This document shows, one piece after another, positions 60,225 to 64,000 of a stretch of DNA of 64,000 nt. The notes beneath the pieces were generated by a model. The model did no database searches and was not told where the DNA came from. It saw only the letters and a list, made by a program, of their open reading frames with translations. The first letter of the stretch is position 1, and every line of letters starts with the position of its first letter. The translations under genes were made by a program, and so were the position numbers. The stretch spans positions 85,726-149,725 of the forward strand of contig NZ_JACHGB010000008.1 in the NCBI RefSeq assembly GCF_014202215.1. The letters run 5' to 3'. Source of the DNA: Quisquiliibacterium transsilvanicum (GTDB lineage Bacteria > Pseudomonadota > Gammaproteobacteria > Burkholderiales > Burkholderiaceae_E).

Positions 60225-60632
60225 TCACCGCCCGGCCGACGCCGAGCCGTCGACGGAGTCGACCTCCACCGTCCGGAACTCGCCGGGCATGACGATCTCC
60301 AGCATCTCCACGTCCGGGCTGTGCCCCAGCTCCCTGTGCCGGATGCCGGGAGGCTGGTGCACGCAGGAGCCCGCCTCGAGCCGCACCCTGCCCTGCCCCT
60401 CGTACTCGAACTCGATCCAGCCCTTGAGCACGTAGACCAGCTGGAAGCTCGTCTCGTGGAAGTGCGGCTGGCCCGCGAAGTCCGCCCCCTGGGCTGCGCG
60501 GATCACGTGGGCGACGACTCGCCCATCGGTGGCACTCCGGATGCCGAGGTCGCGATACTCGAAGAAAGAGCGCAACCCCCGCTCGAAGGCAGCATCTCTC
60601 GCGTGCGAGGCAACGAACCCCTTGGTCGTCAT
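60225..60632 (-). CDS. Cupin-domain protein
   Basis: A 135-residue cupin: GQPHFHETSFQLVYVLKGWI (about 53-72) contains motif 1 (HxH, then E position), and SCVHQPPGIRHRELGHSPDV is motif 2. It probably binds a metal ion and a small acid or sugar; the reaction is unknown. Start ATG 60632 gives MTTKGFVASHARD. Confidence 0.87.
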   Translation of the reverse strand: MTTKGFVASHARDAAFERGLRSFFEYRDLGIRSATDGRVVAHVIRAAQGADFAGQPHFHETSFQLVYVLKGWIEFEYEGQGRVRLEAGSCVHQPPGIRHRELGHSPDVEMLEIVMPGEFRTVEVDSVDGSASAGR

Positions 60633-60678
60633 GTCGGTCTCCTCAGTTTCGGTGAGCCAGGAACGAAGGTCACACGCA

Positions 60679-61044
60679 TCATTGTCCGCGGTACGCGTAC
60701 AGGCAGGCGGCGCACACCAGACCATGCACGACGACGTTCGCAAGGATGACCGGCAGGGCAGTCCCCTGGACGCCGGCCAATCCTTGAATGACCGCCTCGA
60801 TGCCGTTGAACGCCACCATAGACAGCAGCAGCGGCCTGGCAACCGCCCTGTCGCGCGTGTGACGGAGCAGCCAGAGCAGGAGCCCGTAGCCGACCAGGGC
60901 CGCCGCATACCCGCGCGCCACGAGCGCGCCACCTGCATCCAGCTTCAGCCCGAACTGGGCGAAGACCTCGGCCGGAGCCGCGAGCGCGTCGATGCCGAAG
61001 GGAAGCGTGAGCAGCGTGTTGATGACGAGAAGCAGCTTGACCAT
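60679..61044 (-). CDS. Small multi-pass membrane protein
   Basis: A 121-residue protein with four hydrophobic helices: LLLVINTLLTLPFGIDALAA, GGALVARGYAAALVGYGLLL, LLLSMVAFNGIEAVIQGLAG and ILANVVVHGLVCAACLYAYR. No family was recognised. It is upstream of the cupin gene and read in the same direction; ATG 61044 is the natural start. Confidence 0.75.
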   Translation of the reverse strand: MVKLLLVINTLLTLPFGIDALAAPAEVFAQFGLKLDAGGALVARGYAAALVGYGLLLWLLRHTRDRAVARPLLLSMVAFNGIEAVIQGLAGVQGTALPVILANVVVHGLVCAACLYAYRGQ

Positions 61045-61203
61045 GGCGGCGCTCGACGATCGAGCGGAAACCGATGTCAGCACGGATACGCCGTTGCGAG
61101 TCCTCGCACGGACGGCCGCCGCAGCCGGTTTCAGCCCTTCGTCGGCGTCCGCAATGCGGCCGCCACGGGCCGGCACCGCGGTGCCAGCATCTGGATCCCG
61201 GCG

Positions 61204-61971
61204 TCAGGCCGCGCGGCGGCGCCGTGCCCCCAGGCCGAGCAGCGCCAGGCCAGCCAGCGCCAGTGTGCTGGGCACCGGCACGCTGCCATTGGGCGGCGGG
61301 GGGACGCCGCAGGCCTCGGGCGACCCCGTTTGCAGACAGCGCGCCTCGATTGCCGTGAGGGCCCCGTCATAGAAGCGGATCTTGTCGACGAAGCCCGACG
61401 AGGCCTCGTTGGACACGACCGTGTCGTCGCGGAAGAAGTTGACCATCTTGCCCGCCGTGCTGAACACGGCGTCGCCGGGCGCGTCGTTCAGCGTCAGGAT
61501 GTTCAGACCGCCAGCGTAGACGTTGAAGGCATCGGTGGCGTCGTCGCGCGTGACGATGATGTTGACCATGCCACCCGGGCTGAAGATGCCGCTGCCGGTG
61601 GTGAACGGGTAGAACTGGATGGCCCCGTTGAAGTTGTACAGGCCGAGGTCCGTCGAGCGATTTTTGAAGTCGATGATGCGGCGCCAGCTCGAGATGGCGT
61701 CGAAGCTGAAGGCCATCTCGATGGAGTAGTCGGCTGCGTCGAACAGGCCGTTGGTCAGTTGCAGCCCCGCGTTGGCGGGAAAGCTGAAGCCGCTGGCGCC
61801 GATGGTGCCGTCGGTTCCGCCGGCGTTGATGGCCACGAGACTGGGGCCGCCCAGCGCATCGGCCAGCGTGCCGTTGAGCTGGAAGTCATGCACAAGCGCA
61901 GCAGCCTGTGCGCTGCCGAAGGCACCCAATGCGAGCAGTGCTGCCGTCAGAAGAGGGGCTGATCCTGTCAT
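61204..61971 (-). CDS. PEP-CTERM-sorted LamG-like surface protein
   Basis: A 255-residue exported protein. Signal peptide (LLTAALLALGAFGSAQAA), a LamG/concanavalin-like domain (LVHDFQLNGTLADALGGPSL; YSIEMAFSFDAISSWRRIID), and a C-terminal sorting tail: VPVPSTLALAGLALLGLGAR then RRRAA. The tail has the hydrophobic segment and arginine cluster of PEP-CTERM proteins, with PST in place of PEP. Such proteins are cut and sorted by exosortase and are common in exopolysaccharide-producing proteobacteria. No exosortase gene is in the window. Confidence 0.85.
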   Translation of the reverse strand: MTGSAPLLTAALLALGAFGSAQAAALVHDFQLNGTLADALGGPSLVAINAGGTDGTIGASGFSFPANAGLQLTNGLFDAADYSIEMAFSFDAISSWRRIIDFKNRSTDLGLYNFNGAIQFYPFTTGSGIFSPGGMVNIIVTRDDATDAFNVYAGGLNILTLNDAPGDAVFSTAGKMVNFFRDDTVVSNEASSGFVDKIRFYDGALTAIEARCLQTGSPEACGVPPPPNGSVPVPSTLALAGLALLGLGARRRRAA

Positions 61972-62396
61972 GAGGGGTGCTCCCGAGGAAATGTTGAACG
62001 GTGACCGCGCTTGTGAAAGCACGCTGAGACAACTTCGCCTGAGCCATTAGCAGTTCTCGTGCCAGCCGCTGCGCCGGCCTATAGATCAAGGGCTTGGCGA
62101 ATCTGCCTTGCTTTCCAGCATCGCGGCTGTAAGAAGCGTCGACAACGTGGATGAACGGGGGCAAGCCCCCACGGCGCCTGCGATCCCAACGCGCTCGTGA
62201 ACAACGCCTCGACGCCAACGCTCATCAAAGATCTTCCAGGGAAAAGTCCGGGCTCAACGGGTCACATTATCGGGGTCGGTTTCAGACGCATCCTGAACAC
62301 ATGGAAACGCGCTCCTCCGGGACCCGTGATCCGTGTGCACGCGTCGCAGCGGCACCGGAGCCCCCGCGAGAACGGCAACCAGGCGGTGCAAGCGCC
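61972..62396. other. Intergenic region with no recognised gene
   Basis: The 425 bases between the PEP-CTERM gene and the SDR remnant hold no gene I can support. There is a small GGGGGC-AA-GCCCCC inverted repeat at 62157-62170, and the promoter of the PEP-CTERM gene should be in the first 150 bases. Open frames crossing it show no homology. Confidence 0.5.
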
Positions 62397-62783
62397 CTAG
62401 CCGATCGTGGTCGCGCCGCCGTCGCAGGGGATGACCTGGCCGGTCATGTAGGCGCCTGCCCGCGACGCGAGAAGGGTCGTCAGGCCGGCGGCGTCCTCGA
62501 GCGCGCCCCAGCGCTTCATCGGGAAATTGGCCAACTCGCGCCGCTCGATCTCCTCGCTCGCGTACATGGGCGCCGGAATCTTCGACTTGAAGGGTCCGGG
62601 GGCGATCGCGTTCACGTTGATGTGATCGTCGTTGAGGTCGCGCGCCATCTGCACGGTCAGCTGCCCAAGCCCGGCCTTGGCCGCTGCGTACGAGTAATTG
62701 CGCAGCGCAGGATGCCCCGGCGGCGCGATAGCGGGCTTGCTCGGCAGGATGCGCTGCGACCCAAGGTCCGATGTCAGCAGCAG
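62397..62783 (-). pseudogene. SDR gene, N-terminal half missing
   Basis: In one frame the sequence reads SDLGSQRILPSKPAIAPPGH, then YSYAAAKAGLGQLTVQMARD with the SDR catalytic Tyr and Lys (YxxxK), then NAIAPGPFKSKI and AYMTGQVIPCDGGATTIG at the C-terminus. The Rossmann start (TGxxxGxG) and the NAG segment, about 130 residues, are missing; a TGA stop (62786-62784) comes before LLLTSDLGS. There is no start codon. It is a 5'-truncated pseudogene with an intact 3' end. Confidence 0.8.
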
Positions 62784-62803
62784 TCACCAGTCAGGCCACT
62801 CAA

Positions 62804-63322
62804 TCAGCCTGGCCGGCATAGCCTGCTTTGCACGGCATCCCAGGAGCATTGCCAACCGAGCCTGCGTTGGGGCGTCTCGTTGGTCTTCATGATGATGCTC
62901 GTCAGATCGCAGTGCTCCAGGCCACCCTCGAACTCGACACGCGCCTGATATTGGAGGACCAAGTCATTCATGGAGCCGAGATCCGCGCGACTGTCGGTCC
63001 TGGCGTACAAGCCCGCGTCGTAGTTCTCAAACGCTTTGTCGATGGCGGACTGAGGCAACCCCTTCATCTGCAGCAGTTGCTCCAGGCCGGTCAAGAGCAT
63101 GCCGGGTAGCGATTCGACGGTCACACGCCTCCTGCCCTGAAACAGAATGAATGACAGCAGGGTGGTTTCGCTAAAGAAGATGTATGCCTTGCGTCGCCCC
63201 AGGTTGAAGCGATTTACATACCAGTTGCCCAGTGGCGATTCAGTTGGCTGAGGTACGGCGAGGTTCTCCTTGCGCAGGCCGACGGCCTTTTGGACCTCTT
63301 GAGTGCATTTGAGATACAGCAT
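62804..63322 (-). CDS. DUF6933-like protein
   Basis: A 172-residue protein: MLYLKCTQEVQKAVGLRKEN (1-20), SPLGNWYVNRFNLGRRKAYI and FFSETTLLSFILFQGRRRVT. This order is typical of DUF6933-type proteins, often next to mobile genes. Function unknown. The sequence is visibly more AT-rich than the core genes. It is followed by the truncated SDR and preceded by a 120-base gap. Confidence 0.72.
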   Translation of the reverse strand: MLYLKCTQEVQKAVGLRKENLAVPQPTESPLGNWYVNRFNLGRRKAYIFFSETTLLSFILFQGRRRVTVESLPGMLLTGLEQLLQMKGLPQSAIDKAFENYDAGLYARTDSRADLGSMNDLVLQYQARVEFEGGLEHCDLTSIIMKTNETPQRRLGWQCSWDAVQSRLCRPG

Positions 63323-63443
63323 GGTTCGTTTGTGCGGCCTGATACTTCGATTCAGGGGCGCGACACGGGAGTACCTCCGCTGCAGTCGATTGCTGGATCC
63401 ACATGCACGCCAGTGAATACGAATCCAGCAACGCAATGCATCG

Positions 63444-63839
63444 CTACCTGACCTCGAAATTGCACAAGTAACGATACTCAACGCGACCGAAAATGTCTCT
63501 CCTGCTTTGCTCGTAGGAAGACTTCAACAGGACGTACTTTCCAGGATGCTTCTGCGCAACCACAGCGCGCCCGATGTTGCATTGATCTAGCTGATTATTC
63601 CCGCCACCCAACCATCCTGACGCATAACCTTCAGTCAATGGCGAGTCTCCGGATGATGACGCAGTTCCTCGGGCTTCGGATGTCAAGTAGGCTTCCAGTG
63701 CAGCTTGCCGGTTTGGGTTTGCAATCAAACCCACCGCTATAAGAAACTTCAACTTCTCCTCTGCATCTCCAGGGCTCGAGGACTTCGTTGCCTCCAGGAT
63801 TCTCTCAGCCTCTGCTTTTTCTTGCTCGATTTCCCTTAG
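63444..63839 (-). pseudogene. Unknown gene cut by an IS element
   Basis: The C-terminal part of a protein: LREIEQEKAEAERILEATKS, then EEKLKFLIAVGLIANPNRQA, YASGWLGGGNNQLDQCNIGR and VVAQKHPGKYVLLKSSYEQS up to YRYLCNFEVR. The frame stays open to the left end of the IS element at 63840, where it ends without a start codon of its own. The 5' end is lost or lies beyond the IS. No family was recognised; a heptad-like charged helix is at the start. TTG 63752 is an unlikely internal start. Confidence 0.65.
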
Positions 63840-64000
63840 GGAAGGTCTGCAAAATTGACCCGCGACCCGCTTGTCCGGGACCCGTGTTGCGAGCGACGAT
63901 GTGATCCATGAAGCAAGCTGACCTTGGACTGAACCTGACGACGAAACGCACGCGCAAGCGGCAGTTTCTCGACGAGATGAACCGCGTGGTGCCTTGGCCG
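63836..64000 (+). mobile_element. IS5-family insertion sequence, left end (right end outside)
   Basis: The likely left inverted repeat begins at 63840 (GGAAGGTCTGCAAAATTG), preceded by TTAG (63836-63839), a good match to the YTAR 4-base target preferred by IS5. The transposase gene starts 68 bases inside. The right end is out of the window, so target duplication cannot be checked. Confidence 0.75.
63908..64000 (+). CDS. IS5-family transposase, N-terminus only
   Basis: The first 31 residues of a DDE transposase: MKQADLGLNLTTKRTRKRQF and LDEMNRVVPW, a start highly typical of IS5-family enzymes. The rest of the gene lies beyond the window. It is in opposite orientation to the gene that it interrupts. 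Confidence 0.88.
   Translation, partial: MKQADLGLNLTTKRTRKRQFLDEMNRVVPWP

Noticed and set aside
62171..62260. LVNNAS on the plus strand, like the NNAS/NNAG motif of SDR proteins
   Set aside because: The surrounding sequence has no other SDR features, and the real SDR remnant is on the other strand; a chance match is more likely.

Overview
The window is GC-rich, densely coded chromosomal DNA with short intergenic gaps and many 4-base ATGA/GTGA stop-start overlaps. Gene content (a lexA-imuA-imuB operon, a DksA-type zinc-finger protein, a PEP-CTERM surface protein, a TauD-family dioxygenase, several enoyl-CoA hydratases, an ECF42-type sigma factor) points to an aerobic betaproteobacterium, probably Burkholderiales. 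That placement is inference; no rRNA gene is present to confirm it. No rRNA, tRNA or CRISPR array was seen.

Layout. (1) 1-3.9 kb: an RRM RNA-binding protein (cut by the window edge), then lexA with a perfect SOS box and the DNA-damage mutagenesis genes imuA and imuB; the usual third partner dnaE2 is not here. (2) 4-16 kb: housekeeping genes: glycerol kinase, glycerophosphodiesterase, ribosome rescue factor ArfB, a BaiN/HI0933-like flavoprotein, an NPD-type monooxygenase, murI, ogt, and a TauD dioxygenase overlapping a hotdog-like protein. (3) 16-23.5 kb: a hemerythrin-like protein, a two-gene set with flavin-binding split-barrel and GAF domains, a drug/metabolite transporter, acetyltransferases, a PAS-PAS-GGDEF diguanylate cyclase and a DsrE-like secreted protein. 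(4) 23.6-40.7 kb: a block of acyl-CoA and small-molecule metabolism: two enoyl-CoA hydratases, two tandem paralogous thioesterases, three MFS transporters, an SDR, an IlvD/Edd dehydratase overlapping a Lin0512-family gene, a wax-ester-synthase-like acyltransferase and a NUDIX-metallo-beta-lactamase fusion. (5) 40.8-44.3 kb: an ECF42-type sigma factor at the end of an operon of VOC, YCII and SRPBCC proteins, with a candidate cognate promoter (TGTCGA-N17-CGTC) in front of the operon. (6) 44.3-51.5 kb: small stress and detoxification genes, a Phd-VapC toxin-antitoxin pair with a repeated operator, and a copper export operon copA-cueR with a CueR-type promoter. (7) 51.5-61.9 kb: many small membrane, secreted and detoxification proteins, ending with a PEP-CTERM protein.

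The right end (56.2-64 kb) is different. It holds several gene remnants: two internally deleted VOC genes, each next to an acetyltransferase or acetyltransferase fragment; a short-chain dehydrogenase lacking its N-terminal half; and a gene cut by the left end of an IS5-family insertion sequence that runs off the window. Some of these genes look less GC-rich than the core. This is a region of gene decay and rearrangement.

The best systems to follow up are the ECF42 operon with its predicted autoregulatory promoter, the IlvD-Lin0512 gene pair, the NUDT19-LACTB2-like fusion enzyme, and the decayed VOC/GNAT genes at the right end.
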